Shown in pieces: positions 38,498 through 47,467 of a DNA stretch of 64,000 nucleotides. The position numbers were made by a program, and so were the translations under genes. The notes under the pieces are model-generated. The model saw only the letters and a program-made list of their open reading frames with translations. It ran no database searches and was not told the DNA's origin. Source of the DNA: Gordonia mangrovi. Lineage in GTDB: Bacteria; Actinomycetota; Actinomycetes; Mycobacteriales; Mycobacteriaceae. Each line of letters opens with the position of its first letter. The first letter of the stretch is position 1. The stretch is from contig NZ_CP102850.1 in the NCBI RefSeq assembly GCF_024734075.1, forward strand, positions 4,464,001 through 4,528,000, read 5' to 3'.

Positions 38498-39373
38498 TCA
38501 GGCGGCGAGGGCCGGTAGCACCACCGACGCCAGGTGGTCGATCTTGAGGTCGGCGAGGTCGTCGGCACGCGTCGCACCGCGGTTCACGATGACGAGCCTC
38601 TTGCCGGTGCGGTGCGCGTGACGGGCGAAGCGCAGACCACTCATGACGGTCAGCGACGATCCGACGACCAACAGCGCATCAGCATCGTCGAGCATCGAGA
38701 ATGCTTGCTCGACAGTCGGTTTCGGCACGCTCTCGCCGAAATACACGATGTCGGGTTTCACGATGCCACCGCAGTTCGGGCAGTCGATCATGGTGAAGTC
38801 GCTGGTGTCGTCGACGGCGGCGTCGGCGTCCGGGGCCACTTCGATGGCTCCGCGCCCACGCACGCGCTCGCTGAACCGGTCGTTGAGGCCCTCGAGGTGT
38901 TCGGCGAGTCGGTGCCGCGAGATCAGCCAGTCGCAGCCGAGGCACCGCACCCGGCCGTAGCAGCCGTGCAGCTCCAGGACCCGTCGGGTGCCCGCCTTCG
39001 TGTGCAACATGTCGACGTTCTGGGTGATCACCCCGGTCAACCGCCCCTGCCGCTGCAGATCGGTGAGCGCACGGTGCGCGATATTGGGCTCGGCACCGTC
39101 CATATGTCGCCATCCGAGATGATTGCGGGCCCAATAGTGGCGGCGGAATTCGGGGGACGACAAGAACATCTCCAGCGTCATCGGCGTCCGCGTCGGTGCG
39201 CCCGGACTGCGGTAGTCGGGGATGCCGGAGTCGGTGGAGATGCCCGCCCCGGTCAGCGCGACGATGCGGCACCCCTCGAGGAGCGCCCGGGCACGTCGGA
39301 TCTGATCATCGACAGCCTCGTCGAGGGGAGTCGGTTCGGCCGGAGTCCAACCGATCTGCAACCGCGTGCGCAC
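38498..39373 (-). CDS. NAD-dependent protein deacetylase (sirtuin, Sir2 family)
   Basis: The product is about 291 residues, with ALTGAGISTDSGIPDYR for NAD binding, TQNVDMLHTKAG, the catalytic His in LELHGCYG, and zinc cysteines CLGC and CPNCGG. It removes acyl groups from lysines using NAD. The start is uncertain: GTG 39373 or TTG 39361. A frame extends to 39421 but would begin inside the preceding terminator hairpin, so I reject that start. It sits downstream of the ectoine operon yet is probably transcribed on its own. Confidence 0.88.
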   Translation of the reverse strand: MRTRLQIGWTPAEPTPLDEAVDDQIRRARALLEGCRIVALTGAGISTDSGIPDYRSPGAPTRTPMTLEMFLSSPEFRRHYWARNHLGWRHMDGAEPNIAHRALTDLQRQGRLTGVITQNVDMLHTKAGTRRVLELHGCYGRVRCLGCDWLISRHRLAEHLEGLNDRFSERVRGRGAIEVAPDADAAVDDTSDFTMIDCPNCGGIVKPDIVYFGESVPKPTVEQAFSMLDDADALLVVGSSLTVMSGLRFARHAHRTGKRLVIVNRGATRADDLADLKIDHLASVVLPALAA

Positions 39374-39404
39374 CCTGTCCAGGATAGCGATCCCGCAGAT
39401 ACGA

Positions 39405-39439
39405 CCGGCCCGGCAGAACACGAGGTTCTGCCGGGCCGG
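39405..39439 (-). terminator. Terminator of the ectABC operon
   Basis: Perfect 15-bp stem CCGGCCCGGCAGAAC / GTTCTGCCGGGCCGG with a five-base loop, 24 bases after the ectC stop. Confidence 0.85.
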
Positions 39440-39462
39440 TGTTCACCGTCGACGGTGGCCGG

Positions 39463-39900
39463 TCAGTCGGCGGCCACGGCCTCCGGGGAATGTTTCCCGG
39501 TCGTCTCCGGAACGGTGACCAGCGGGTACACACCGTTCTCGTCATGCACCTCGGTGCCGACGACGGGAGGATTGAAGACGCAGAGCATCCGGAGCTGAGT
39601 CTCGGCGGTCACCTGGTGACGCTCGTGACCGTTGAGGAGGTACATCGTGCCCGGTGCGAGCGGGTAGGTCTCGCCGGTCTCCTTGTCGAGCAGGGTTCCG
39701 GTGCCTTCCACCAGCCACACCGCTTCGATGTGATTGGCGTAATGGAAGTTGTTCACCGAACCGGCGTTGATGGTGGTCTCGTGAAACGAGAATCCGACGC
39801 GGTCGCCGCCGAGGATGATGCGCTTGGACACCCAGTTGCCGAGCGGATCCTTGACATCGCGATCGGTACCGGTGATTTCTTCTGTGGTACGGACGATCAT
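39463..39900 (-). CDS. ectC: Ectoine synthase
   Basis: The 145-residue cupin begins MIVRTTEEITGTDRDV and contains NNFHYANHIEAVWLVEGTG, the metal-binding cupin motif, and YLLNGHERHQ. It closes N-gamma-acetyl-diaminobutyrate into ectoine. It overlaps ectB by four bases. No ectD (hydroxylase) follows; the operon ends at a strong hairpin. Confidence 0.96.
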   Translation of the reverse strand: MIVRTTEEITGTDRDVKDPLGNWVSKRIILGGDRVGFSFHETTINAGSVNNFHYANHIEAVWLVEGTGTLLDKETGETYPLAPGTMYLLNGHERHQVTAETQLRMLCVFNPPVVGTEVHDENGVYPLVTVPETTGKHSPEAVAAD

Positions 39901-41168
39901 CCGATCACCTCCTTGACGGATTCAGCGAGAATATCGAGGCCGCGGTCCAGGTCCTCATTCGAAATGGTCAGCGGCGGAAGCAGTTTGACGACCTCGTCGG
40001 ACGGACCGGAGGTCTCGACCAGAAGTCCGGCGCCGAAGGCCGACGCACTGACCTTGCCTGCCGCAGCGGCCTCCTCGAAGACCAGACCCTGAGCCATCCC
40101 GCGGCCGCGGGTGGAGATACCGCTGAACGTGTCGCACAACTCGCTGAAGCGAGTGTGGATGCGGTCGCCCTTGGCATGCACGTCGCGGGTCAGCGCGTCG
40201 TCGCTCCAGTAGTGGTCGATGGTCGTGGCGCCGGTCACGAACGCGGGGTTGTTGCCGCGGAAGGTGCCGTTGTGCTCGCCCGGGCTCCAGACGTCGAGGT
40301 CGGACCGGAACAGGGTCAGGGCCAGTGGCAGGCCGTAGCCGCTGATCGACTTTGACAGGGTGACGATGTCGGGCTTGATGCCGGCAGCCTCGAAGGAGAA
40401 GAACTCGCCGGTGCGGCCGCAACCCATCTGCACATCGTCGACGATGAGCAGGATGTCGCGCCGCTGGCACAACTCCGAGAGTGCCTGCAGCCATTCCGCG
40501 CGGGCGACGTTGATGCCGCCCTCGCCCTGCACGGTCTCGACGATGACGGCGGCCGGGCGATTGAGCCCACTGCCGGAGTCGTCGAGCACGCGCTCGAACC
40601 ATTGGAAGTCCTCCACGACACCGCCGAAATAATTGTCGAACGGCATCGGGGTCGCGTGCACCAGGGGGATGCCGGCGCCCGCGCGCTTCATCGAATTGCC
40701 GGTGACCGAGAGCGATCCCAGGGTCATGCCGTGGAACGCGTTGGTGAAGCTGATGATCGACTCGCGGCCGGTGACCTTGCGGGCCAGCTTGAGCGCGGCC
40801 TCGACGGCGTTGGTGCCGGTGGGGCCGGGGAACTGGATCTTGTAGTCGAGGCGTCGCGGCTGCAGGATCTTGCCGTGGAAGGCCTCGATGAACTTGCCCT
40901 TGGCAACGGTGGCCATGTCGAGTCCGTGGGTGATTCCGTCATCCGCGATGTAGTCCAGCAGAGCCGACTTCATCACCGGATTGTTGTGGCCGTAGTTCAG
41001 CGAGCCGGCGCCGGCGAAGAAGTCGAGGAACTGTCGGCCGGTCTGATCGGTGATGTGCGAACCGCTCGCGCGGGTGAACACCGTAGGCCAGCTACGGCAG
41101 TAGCTGCGGACCTCGGACTCGTGCTGGGTGAAAACGGAATCGTCGATTGACTGATCGAGAAGTTGCAT
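39897..41168 (-). CDS. ectB: Diaminobutyrate-2-oxoglutarate transaminase
   Basis: The 423-residue class III PLP aminotransferase has Lys273 in VTLSKSISGYG for the cofactor, with DDVQMGCGRTG upstream and FPGPTGTNAVEAALK near residue 110. It makes L-2,4-diaminobutyrate from aspartate semialdehyde in ectoine synthesis. It is separated from ectA by 161 bases, longer than usual, and overlaps ectC by four. Confidence 0.96.
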   Translation of the reverse strand: MQLLDQSIDDSVFTQHESEVRSYCRSWPTVFTRASGSHITDQTGRQFLDFFAGAGSLNYGHNNPVMKSALLDYIADDGITHGLDMATVAKGKFIEAFHGKILQPRRLDYKIQFPGPTGTNAVEAALKLARKVTGRESIISFTNAFHGMTLGSLSVTGNSMKRAGAGIPLVHATPMPFDNYFGGVVEDFQWFERVLDDSGSGLNRPAAVIVETVQGEGGINVARAEWLQALSELCQRRDILLIVDDVQMGCGRTGEFFSFEAAGIKPDIVTLSKSISGYGLPLALTLFRSDLDVWSPGEHNGTFRGNNPAFVTGATTIDHYWSDDALTRDVHAKGDRIHTRFSELCDTFSGISTRGRGMAQGLVFEEAAAAGKVSASAFGAGLLVETSGPSDEVVKLLPPLTISNEDLDRGLDILAESVKEVIG

Positions 41169-41329
41169 GGGTAACTTCCCCCTTTACTTATTGACGATTG
41201 AAGTGGTGACCGGTCGCACACGGCGTGCGCCGACATCGACGATGTCGGCGCAACTGCCGGTGAAACGGTCGAGAACTCAGTTGTGTCCAGAGATGTTGTG
41301 TCTAGAAATGGTTGTTGTGGATGTGGCGA
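41169..41329. other. ectA-ectB intergenic region
   Basis: These 161 bases have no gene. A GTTGTGTC motif appears twice (about 41280-41300). This gap may allow a second promoter for ectB, but none is clear. Confidence 0.3.
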
Positions 41330-41857
41330 TCAGGGTTCGACGAGCTCGGGCTCGAGGAGATAGAGATCCTCGGGCTCGTGCGCGTCCGGGAACTGATCGG
41401 CGGCGAACAGGTCGCGACGCTCGAAGCGCAGTCCGCGCGCGTTCGCGACCGATTCGAACAGTCGCTGCGATGCGACATTGTCCGGACTGATCGTGGTGTG
41501 CATCGCCACCACGCCGAGCCGCTGGCAGCGGTCGAACAGGCGATGCAACATGGTGCCGGCGATACCGTGGCCACGGCAGGAGTCGTCGACCGCGACCTGC
41601 CACACCATGAGGGTGGACGGGTCGGTCTGGCGTCGATAGCCGGTGACGAATCCGACCGGGCGCCCATCGACTTCGGCGACGATCGAAGTGGTAGCGAAAT
41701 CATGGCACCACAGGACGTAGGAGTAACTCGAGTTGACGTCGAGAACCTTTGAGTCCGAGGCGATTTCCCACAATCGTTCGCCGTCGTCGGCGGTGGGCTG
41801 CCGGTAATCGACAGCAAGGGCAGTGGTTGGGGCCGTACTTGTTTGGACTGGGCTCAT
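41330..41857 (-). CDS. ectA: L-2,4-diaminobutyrate acetyltransferase
   Basis: The 175-residue GNAT protein has the acetyl-CoA motif VAVDDSCRGHGIAGTML and, downstream, TTISPDNVASQRLF. It acetylates diaminobutyrate at the gamma nitrogen. ATG 41857 (MSPVQTST) fits the family; the frame continues upstream to 42034 but that part does not look coding. A CRP-like palindrome lies 93 bases upstream. Osmotic control is likely but no site was identified for it. Confidence 0.94.
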   Translation of the reverse strand: MSPVQTSTAPTTALAVDYRQPTADDGERLWEIASDSKVLDVNSSYSYVLWCHDFATTSIVAEVDGRPVGFVTGYRRQTDPSTLMVWQVAVDDSCRGHGIAGTMLHRLFDRCQRLGVVAMHTTISPDNVASQRLFESVANARGLRFERRDLFAADQFPDAHEPEDLYLLEPELVEP

Positions 41858-41949
41858 GACGTCTTCGACGTTAACAACGTGGTTACCTGAAGTCACCCGT
41901 CCGCAAGAATCGGACACCAAATGTCCCCACAATCCCCTGCTCAGCCCCG

Positions 41950-41971
41950 GTTTGTGAAGTCGGTCACAAAC
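41950..41971. promoter_or_regulatory. CRP/GlxR site between ectA and rsmD
   Basis: GTTTGTGA-N6-TCACAAAC is a perfect 8-bp inverted repeat that contains an exact TGTGA-N6-TCACA (41953-41968), the CRP/GlxR consensus. It is 93 bases before ectA and 75 before rsmD. Confidence 0.7.
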
Positions 41972-42045
41972 TATTGCACCAGCTCGACTTAAGTGGGACA
42001 AGGGGGTCGTTTCCCCGCACCTCGCATGCCGCACAATGGTGGGCG

Positions 42046-42660
42046 ATGACCAGGATAATCGCGGGTGAACTGCGTGGACGCAGACTGACGGTACCCGACA
42101 GCGGAACGCGGCCGACGTCGGATCGGGTCCGCGAGGCCATCTTCAGCATCCTCCTGGCCCGGACCGAGCTGGACGGCGCGTCGGTGCTGGACCTCTACGC
42201 CGGTTCCGGTGCGCTGGGTCTCGAGGCGCTGTCGAGGGGGGCGGCGCGAGCCGTCTTCGTCGACTCACGCCGCCGGGCCACCACCGTCATCGACGCCAAC
42301 GTGCGGGCCTGCGATGTCGCATCGCGGGCGACGGTGGTCACCCGGTCGGTCTCGGCCCAGCTCGCTGCGGCCGGCAGCGGTGATGTTGATGTCGCCTTCC
42401 TCGATCCGCCCTATGACCTCGACAACGACGCCCTGACCGCCGACCTCGTCGCACTGGGCGCGGACTGGATGGCCGAGGACGGCATCGTGGTCGTCGAACG
42501 CGCCATACGCGTGCCCGAGACGCACTGGCCCGATGGGTTCACGGTGCTGGTGCACAAGCGCTATGGCGATACGCGTGTGGAGGTGGCAGCCCTTGACCGA
42601 CCCGGGCGGCGCGAGCCCGACGAGGGGGACTCCGACGAGGGTGAATTCGACGGGGGCTGA
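42046..42660 (+). CDS. rsmD: 16S rRNA (guanine966-N2)-methyltransferase RsmD
   Basis: The 204-residue Rossmann methyltransferase begins MTRIIAGELRGRRL. SAM binding is at VLDLYAGSGALGLEAL and the catalytic motif is DPPY (FLDPPYDL, about residue 122). It methylates G966 of 16S rRNA in the 30S subunit. ATG 42046 matches the family start. coaD follows after 77 bases, as in most actinobacteria. The acidic C-terminal tail is family-variable. Confidence 0.95.
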   Translation: MTRIIAGELRGRRLTVPDSGTRPTSDRVREAIFSILLARTELDGASVLDLYAGSGALGLEALSRGAARAVFVDSRRRATTVIDANVRACDVASRATVVTRSVSAQLAAAGSGDVDVAFLDPPYDLDNDALTADLVALGADWMAEDGIVVVERAIRVPETHWPDGFTVLVHKRYGDTRVEVAALDRPGRREPDEGDSDEGEFDGG

Positions 42661-42725
42661 CCCCGGCGATGCGACACGGTCGTCACGCGCGCCTTCTCGG
42701 GCCGGTCGGGGCGATCGTGCTCGCG

Positions 42726-42731
42726 TAGATT
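42726..42731 (+). promoter_or_regulatory. -10 element TAGATT of coaD (leaderless)
   Basis: TAGATT ends six bases before the coaD ATG; no ribosome site is present. Confidence 0.5.
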
Positions 42732-42737
42732 TCGGGC

Positions 42738-43226
42738 ATGACCTCAGCTGTCTTTCCCGGTTCCTTCGACCCGTTCACCGTCGGTCACCGCTACATTGTC
42801 GAGCGTGCCGCCGCCCGCTTCGATTCATTGGTTGTCACCGTGGTGGTCAATCCGAACAAGAGGGGCATGTTCGGCGTCGACGAACGCATCGCCCTGATCC
42901 GCGAGGACTGTGCCGACCTGCCCAATGTGCGGGTCGACCGTTGGACTGGTCTGCTCGTCGACTATCTGCGCCACGAGGGGATCGACACGATCGTCAAGGG
43001 GCTGCGCTCGGGCACCGACTTCGACTATGAGGTGCCGATGGCGCAGATGAACCGCGAACTCGCCGACGTCGAGTCGATGTTCCTGCTCACCGATCCCCGC
43101 TACGCGCACGTTTCGAGCTCGCTGGTCAAGGAAGTGGCCAAACTCGGCGGTGACATCACACCCTTCCTCTCCCCGGCGATCCACGAGCGGCTGCAGGCGC
43201 GGTTGGCGGGGGAGCAGCGGATCTGA
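42738..43226 (+). CDS. coaD: Phosphopantetheine adenylyltransferase
   Basis: The 162-residue nucleotidyltransferase has FPGSFDPFTVGHRYI, carrying the TxGH signature, and later VSSSLVKEVAKLGGD. It converts 4'-phosphopantetheine to dephospho-CoA. It appears leaderless from its own -10 element even though rsmD is just upstream on the same strand. Confidence 0.96.
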   Translation: MTSAVFPGSFDPFTVGHRYIVERAAARFDSLVVTVVVNPNKRGMFGVDERIALIREDCADLPNVRVDRWTGLLVDYLRHEGIDTIVKGLRSGTDFDYEVPMAQMNRELADVESMFLLTDPRYAHVSSSLVKEVAKLGGDITPFLSPAIHERLQARLAGEQRI

Positions 43227-43342
43227 CCTACTGTCCCGCGCGACACACCCCGTCCGCCTCACTAATCACAGGCACACCATTCGGCACAATAGTCACAGTT
43301 GTTTCATGCCAACCGAAGGCAACCAGCCGGATTGGGGTAGCT

Positions 43343-44167
43343 GTGTACCGGGTTTTTGAAGCGCTCGACGAACTCGCCGCGATCGTCGAGGAAGCACGAA
43401 GCGTCCCGATGACTGCGGGTTGTGTCGTGCCGCGGGGGGATGTCCTCGAACTCATCGACGACATCAAGGACTCGATTCCGGGTGAACTCGACGACGCCCA
43501 GGACGTGCTGGACCAGCGCGACTCGCTGGTCGGCAACGCCCGCGAGCACGCCGAGACGGTGATCGGCAAGGCCGACTCGGAATCGGAGGCGGTGGTCGCG
43601 CACGCACGAGCGGAGGCCGATCGCATTCTGTCCGAGGCCAAGGCGCAGGCCGACCGGATGGTTGACGAGGCCGGCGCACACGGCCGTCAGATGGTCGAGG
43701 AGGCCACCGCCGACGCGCACCGTCTGTCGACGAGTGCCGCGCGCGAGTTCGAAGCGGTCACCGGTCGCGCCCGGGCGGAGGCCCAGCGCACCATCGACTC
43801 CGCGAACAACACCTACGACAAGTCTGTTGCCGACGGCATCGCCGAGCAGCAGCGTCTGGTGTCCGAAGCCGAGGTCGTCGCCGCCGCGAAGTCGGAGGCC
43901 GAGCGGATCATCGACGCCGCCCACGCCGAGGCCGATCGGTTGCGCGGAGACTGCGATGTCTACGTGGACGAGAAACTTGCCCAGTTCGAGGAGGTCCTCA
44001 CCGGCACCTTGCGGTCGGTCAACCGCGGACGTCATCAGCTCCGGACCGGCGCCGGGATGCACGACTACGTCGAGTATCCGCGCAGCGTCGACGAAGCGCC
44101 CGCGCCGCGCGGGGCGGCACAGACCCACGACCGCGTCGACAATCAGGGCTCACCGCTGGCCGTCTGA
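43343..44167 (+). CDS. DivIVA-like coiled-coil protein (SepIVA type, Rv2927c)
   Basis: The 274-residue protein begins with a hydrophobic-patterned segment (VYRVFEALDELAAIVEEARSV) and LELIDDIKDSIPGELDDAQDVL. It then forms one long Ala/Glu-rich coiled coil from about residue 45 to 215, ending with a disordered tail. Position between coaD and the DUF177 gene and architecture match Rv2927c/SepIVA, a septation and polar-growth factor in mycobacteria. The start is GTG 43343 with GGGGTAG ahead. Confidence 0.82.
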   Translation: MYRVFEALDELAAIVEEARSVPMTAGCVVPRGDVLELIDDIKDSIPGELDDAQDVLDQRDSLVGNAREHAETVIGKADSESEAVVAHARAEADRILSEAKAQADRMVDEAGAHGRQMVEEATADAHRLSTSAAREFEAVTGRARAEAQRTIDSANNTYDKSVADGIAEQQRLVSEAEVVAAAKSEAERIIDAAHAEADRLRGDCDVYVDEKLAQFEEVLTGTLRSVNRGRHQLRTGAGMHDYVEYPRSVDEAPAPRGAAQTHDRVDNQGSPLAV

Positions 44168-44206
44168 GCCGCGCCGGGACCATTCGAAGACTCTGCAGGT
44201 CGGGCG

Positions 44207-44212
44207 TATCGT
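44207..44212 (+). promoter_or_regulatory. -10 element TATCGT of the DUF177 gene (leaderless)
   Basis: TATCGT ends six bases before GTG 44219. This supports the GTG over the ATG at 44234 as the start. Confidence 0.4.
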
Positions 44213-44218
44213 GCAACT

Positions 44219-44842
44219 GTGGCAGATCGAGCAATGAGCCGGAGTGTCGCGTCTGACGGTGCGAAGTCCGGCGGCAAGCAATCCGATCCCTTCGTCCTCG
44301 ACGTCCGCTCGCTGGGACGTCGCGCGGGGTCGATGTCGGAGGTGCACCGGACCGTCATCGCCCCGGAGCGTCTGGGACTGGACATGGTCGCGATCCCCGC
44401 CGACTCCGAGGTCGATCTCGATCTACGACTGGAGGCGGTCACCGAAGGTGTACTGGTCACCGGGACGGTGAGTGGCGAGACCGAAGGGCAGTGTTCACGC
44501 TGTCTGGAGCCCATCGACGACACCGTCACGGTGTTCCTCACCGAACTGTTCGCCTATCCCGACAGCGCGACGGAGCAGACGACCGACGCCGATGACGTGC
44601 ATCGGGTGGTGGACGACCGGTTGGATCTCGAACAGTCCATCATCGACGCGATCGCCCTCGAGTTGCCCATGTCCCCGTTGTGTTCGGAGGATTGTGAGGG
44701 CCTGTGCCCGGAATGCGGGGTCCGTCTCGCGGTCGCGGAACCGGGACACGCGCACGAGCAGATCGACCCGCGCTGGGCCGCTCTACGCGACAAGTTCGGT
44801 TCGCCCGGCGAGGACTCCCCGAAGGACAAAGGTGGTGACTGA
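44219..44842 (+). CDS. YceD/DUF177 family protein (Rv2926c type)
   Basis: The 207-residue product has GEAEGQ-like [12 protein letters not shown] and near the C-terminus [13 protein letters not shown], the zinc-binding cysteine set of DUF177. Family members are linked to 23S rRNA or large ribosomal subunit maturation. It is followed at once by rnc, overlapping by eight bases. rpmF, the usual next gene in other phyla, is absent here as in M. tuberculosis. The start (GTG 44219 or ATG 44234) is discussed with the promoter. Confidence 0.85.
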   Translation: MADRAMSRSVASDGAKSGGKQSDPFVLDVRSLGRRAGSMSEVHRTVIAPERLGLDMVAIPADSEVDLDLRLEAVTEGVLVTGTVSGETEGQCSRCLEPIDDTVTVFLTELFAYPDSATEQTTDADDVHRVVDDRLDLEQSIIDAIALELPMSPLCSEDCEGLCPECGVRLAVAEPGHAHEQIDPRWAALRDKFGSPGEDSPKDKGGD

Positions 44843-45611
44843 CCCCGACGTGGCCGGTGACAACGGCGTGACCGACGAGACGACTGCGCCGGCCCCGGCC
44901 GATCCGGCGCAGGAAAGGTTCGCAGACCTCCTGAACGCGCTGGATGCGAAGCTGTCCACCGAGCTGTTGACGCTGGCGCTGACCCACCGCTCCTACGCCT
45001 ACGAGAACGGTGGGCTGCCCACCAACGAGCGTCTGGAGTTCCTCGGCGACTCGGTGCTCGGAGTCATCATCACCGAGCGGCTCTACCTGCGGTATCCGAA
45101 TCGTTCCGAAGGTGAGCTGGCCAAGATCCGCGCCAGCGTGGTCAACATGCACGCCCTCGCCGACGTGGCGCGCGGCCTCGGCGAGGGTGGCCTCGGACGC
45201 CACCTCTACCTCGGGCGCGGTGAAGAGCTGACCGGCGGCCGCGACAAGGACAGCATCCTCGCCGACGGCCTCGAGTCGGTGTTCGGCGCGTTGTACCTGC
45301 AGCACGGCCTCGCGGCCTGCAAGGACATCATCCTCGGATTGTTCGACGAGATCATCGGACGCGCGGGGCATCTCGGCGCGGGTCTGGACTGGAAGACGTC
45401 GCTGCAGGAGCTGTCCGCAGAAGGTGGCCATGGGCCGCCGCACTATCAGATCACCTCGACCGGACCCGACCACAACAAAGAGTTCACCGCGGTCGCAGTG
45501 GTGGCCGGGGAGAGCCTGGGCGAGGGGAGTGGACGCACCAAGAAGGAGGCCGAGCAGAAGGCCGCCGCCTTGGCCTGGCAGGCGCTCACCGACCGCGCCG
45601 CCGCGAACTGA
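44835..45611 (+). CDS. rnc: Ribonuclease III
   Basis: The 258-residue product has the RNase III signature [13 protein letters not shown] (about residue 65) and further acidic residues in [17 protein letters not shown]-terminal double-stranded RNA binding domain (about 180-250) has [14 protein letters not shown]. It processes rRNA precursors and structured RNAs. Two adjacent GTG codons (44832, 44835) are possible starts; AAAGG precedes both. It is tightly packed between DUF177 and mutM. Confidence 0.96.
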   Translation: MTDPDVAGDNGVTDETTAPAPADPAQERFADLLNALDAKLSTELLTLALTHRSYAYENGGLPTNERLEFLGDSVLGVIITERLYLRYPNRSEGELAKIRASVVNMHALADVARGLGEGGLGRHLYLGRGEELTGGRDKDSILADGLESVFGALYLQHGLAACKDIILGLFDEIIGRAGHLGAGLDWKTSLQELSAEGGHGPPHYQITSTGPDHNKEFTAVAVVAGESLGEGSGRTKKEAEQKAAALAWQALTDRAAAN

Positions 45612-45623
45612 CCGGGACCCAGC

Positions 45624-46490
45624 GTGCCCGAACTGCCAGAGGTGGAGACCGTGCGTCGCGGTCTGGCCGATCATGTCGAAGGCCGTGTCATCACGTCCGT
45701 GGAGGTCCTGCACCCGCGGTCGGTGCGGCGGCATCTCGGTGGCGGTGCCGACCTGATCGGGCGGCTGGTTGGCCATCGAGTCGCCGGAGTGCACCGCCGG
45801 GGGAAGTATCTGTGGCTCGACGTCGTCAAGTCGGGAGACAGCTTCCCGCTCGTGGTGCACCTGGGCATGAGCGGACAGATGCTCATCGGGGAGGTCGGCG
45901 CCGAGGACCACGTGCACCTGCGCATCCGCGCCACCCTGGACGACGGGAACGAACTCAGGTTCGTCGACCAGCGCACTTTCGGTGGCTGGCACGTCGACGA
46001 GTACGTCGAGACCCCCGACGAACTCGGCCGGTGGCTCCCGGAATCCATCGCGCACATCGCGCCGGATCCCTTCGACCCGGTCTTCGACCCCCACCGGGTG
46101 GCCGCGGTGATCCGATCGCGCCACACCGAGATCAAGCGGGCCCTGCTCGACCAGACGGTGATCTCCGGGGTGGGCAACATCTACGCCGACGAGGCGTTGT
46201 GGCGTAGCCGGGTGCACGGAACCCGCCTCACCGACGGACTCAGCCGGGCCAAGGTGATCGACCTGCTCGCGTCGGTCACCGATGTCATGGGGGATGCGCT
46301 CGTCGTCGGAGGCACCTCTTTCGACTCGCTGTATGTGAATGTCAACGGGGAATCGGGGTACTTCGAGCGGTCGCTGAACGCCTACGGGCAGGCCGGCGAA
46401 CCGTGCCGGCGGTGCGGTGCGATCATGCGTCGAGAGCAGTTCATGAACCGAAGCTCGTACTATTGCCCTCGGTGTCAGCGGAAGCGCTGA
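45624..46490 (+). CDS. mutM: Formamidopyrimidine-DNA glycosylase
   Basis: The 288-residue product begins with Pro2 and Glu3 ([13 protein letters not shown]), has the catalytic Lys in [24 protein letters not shown] in the H2TH region and a zinc finger CRRCG then CPRCQRKR. It excises 8-oxoguanine and formamidopyrimidines. It starts at GTG 45624, 12 bases after rnc. Another Fpg/Nei-family gene is at 10754. Confidence 0.96.
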   Translation: MPELPEVETVRRGLADHVEGRVITSVEVLHPRSVRRHLGGGADLIGRLVGHRVAGVHRRGKYLWLDVVKSGDSFPLVVHLGMSGQMLIGEVGAEDHVHLRIRATLDDGNELRFVDQRTFGGWHVDEYVETPDELGRWLPESIAHIAPDPFDPVFDPHRVAAVIRSRHTEIKRALLDQTVISGVGNIYADEALWRSRVHGTRLTDGLSRAKVIDLLASVTDVMGDALVVGGTSFDSLYVNVNGESGYFERSLNAYGQAGEPCRRCGAIMRREQFMNRSSYYCPRCQRKR

Positions 46491-46502
46491 GTCGGCAGAG
46501 TG

Positions 46503-46564
46503 CCCAGTCGATGAAATTCAGTACCCACTCGACGAAGTTCAGCGCCCACTCGACATCGTCAGCG
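46503..46564. repeat. 21-bp imperfect tandem repeat between mutM and osmC
   Basis: Three units begin at 46503, 46524 and 46545 with CCCAGTCGATGAAATTCAG, CCCACTCGACGAAGTTCAG and the shorter CCCACTCGACATCGTCAG. They sit in the leader of the next gene. Confidence 0.75.
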
Positions 46565-46651
46565 TGCGGCCGGCTACGGAAGCAATCCGGAGTTCCCGGT
46601 GTTGTGGGGACCGAGTCCCGAATCGACGGAGAGAATCGAACGAAAGCGATC

Positions 46652-47110
46652 ATGACCACCGAGCAACAGGTATCCCAGAACGCCGCAGAAGCCGCCCGTT
46701 CGCACACCGAGCTCTGGGTGGAACGCACCGGAACGCGCCGCTACACGGGCCGCAGCTCGCGCGGTGCCGAGGTGCTGGTCGGTTCCGAGGATGTCGAGGG
46801 CGTCTTCACCCCCGGCGAGCTGCTCAAGATCGCGCTCGCCGCCTGCACCGGCATGTCCTCGGACCGCCCACTGTCCCGGCGCCTCGGCGACGACTACGAC
46901 GCCACGGTCCGGGTCAGCGGTGCCGCCGACCGGGAGAACGAGGTGTACCCGGTTCTCGACGAGGTGCTCGAGGTCGACCTGTCCGAACTCGACCCCGACG
47001 CCGCGCAGCGACTCCTGGTGGTGGTCGAACGCGCCGTCGACGCCGTCTGCACGGTCGGACGCACCATCAAGTCCGGTGCGACGGTCAACCTGAGTATCGA
47101 GACGGACTGA
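46652..47110 (+). CDS. OsmC family protein
   Basis: The product is about 152 residues with the OsmC fold. The two conserved cysteines are in LAACTGMSSDR (about residue 72) and DAVCTVGRTIKSG (about residue 133). Such proteins reduce organic hydroperoxides. Position matches Rv2923c. I start at ATG 46652 (MTTEQQVSQ); an upstream frame passes through the tandem repeats and mutM and is not believable. The acyP start is only five bases after its stop. Confidence 0.9.
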   Translation: MTTEQQVSQNAAEAARSHTELWVERTGTRRYTGRSSRGAEVLVGSEDVEGVFTPGELLKIALAACTGMSSDRPLSRRLGDDYDATVRVSGAADRENEVYPVLDEVLEVDLSELDPDAAQRLLVVVERAVDAVCTVGRTIKSGATVNLSIETD

Positions 47111-47115
47111 GCACG

Positions 47116-47400
47116 ATGACCGACTCCGAGGCGACTCGACTCACCGCACACGTCCACGGACTGGTCCAAGGTGTGGGCTTCCGGTGGTGGACACGGTCGC
47201 GCGCGCTGGAACTCGGTCTGGTCGGCTACGCGGCCAACCTCGCTGACGGCCGGGTACTGGTCGTCGCGGAGGGGCCGCGAGCCGACACCGAGGCGTTGCT
47301 CGCGGCGCTGCGCTCGGGCGACACACCCGGGTCGGTCGACGTGGTGGTGGAGCGGTTCGACCCGCCACGTGGTGACCTGCAGGGTTTCGTCGAGAAATAG
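47116..47400 (+). CDS. acyP: Acylphosphatase
   Basis: The 94-residue product has the phosphate loop VQGVGFRWWTRSRA with the catalytic Arg, and the catalytic Asn in GYAANLADGRV. It hydrolyses acyl phosphates. It is in the usual actinobacterial place before smc. ATG 47116 gives the normal length. Confidence 0.93.
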   Translation: MTDSEATRLTAHVHGLVQGVGFRWWTRSRALELGLVGYAANLADGRVLVVAEGPRADTEALLAALRSGDTPGSVDVVVERFDPPRGDLQGFVEK

Positions 47401-47461
47401 CAGAGCGACAACAGCTCCACACAGGCAGCGCGTGCCGGCGCCACCACCGCGCGATGGTGAG

Positions 47462-47467
47462 TATTCT
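47462..47467 (+). promoter_or_regulatory. -10 element TATTCT of smc
   Basis: TATTCT ends eight bases before GTG 47476, so smc too is probably leaderless or nearly so. Confidence 0.45.

Noticed and set aside
44640..46217. 525-codon minus-strand frame opposite rnc and mutM
   Set aside because: Crosses two well-supported genes; composition is that of a reversed frame.
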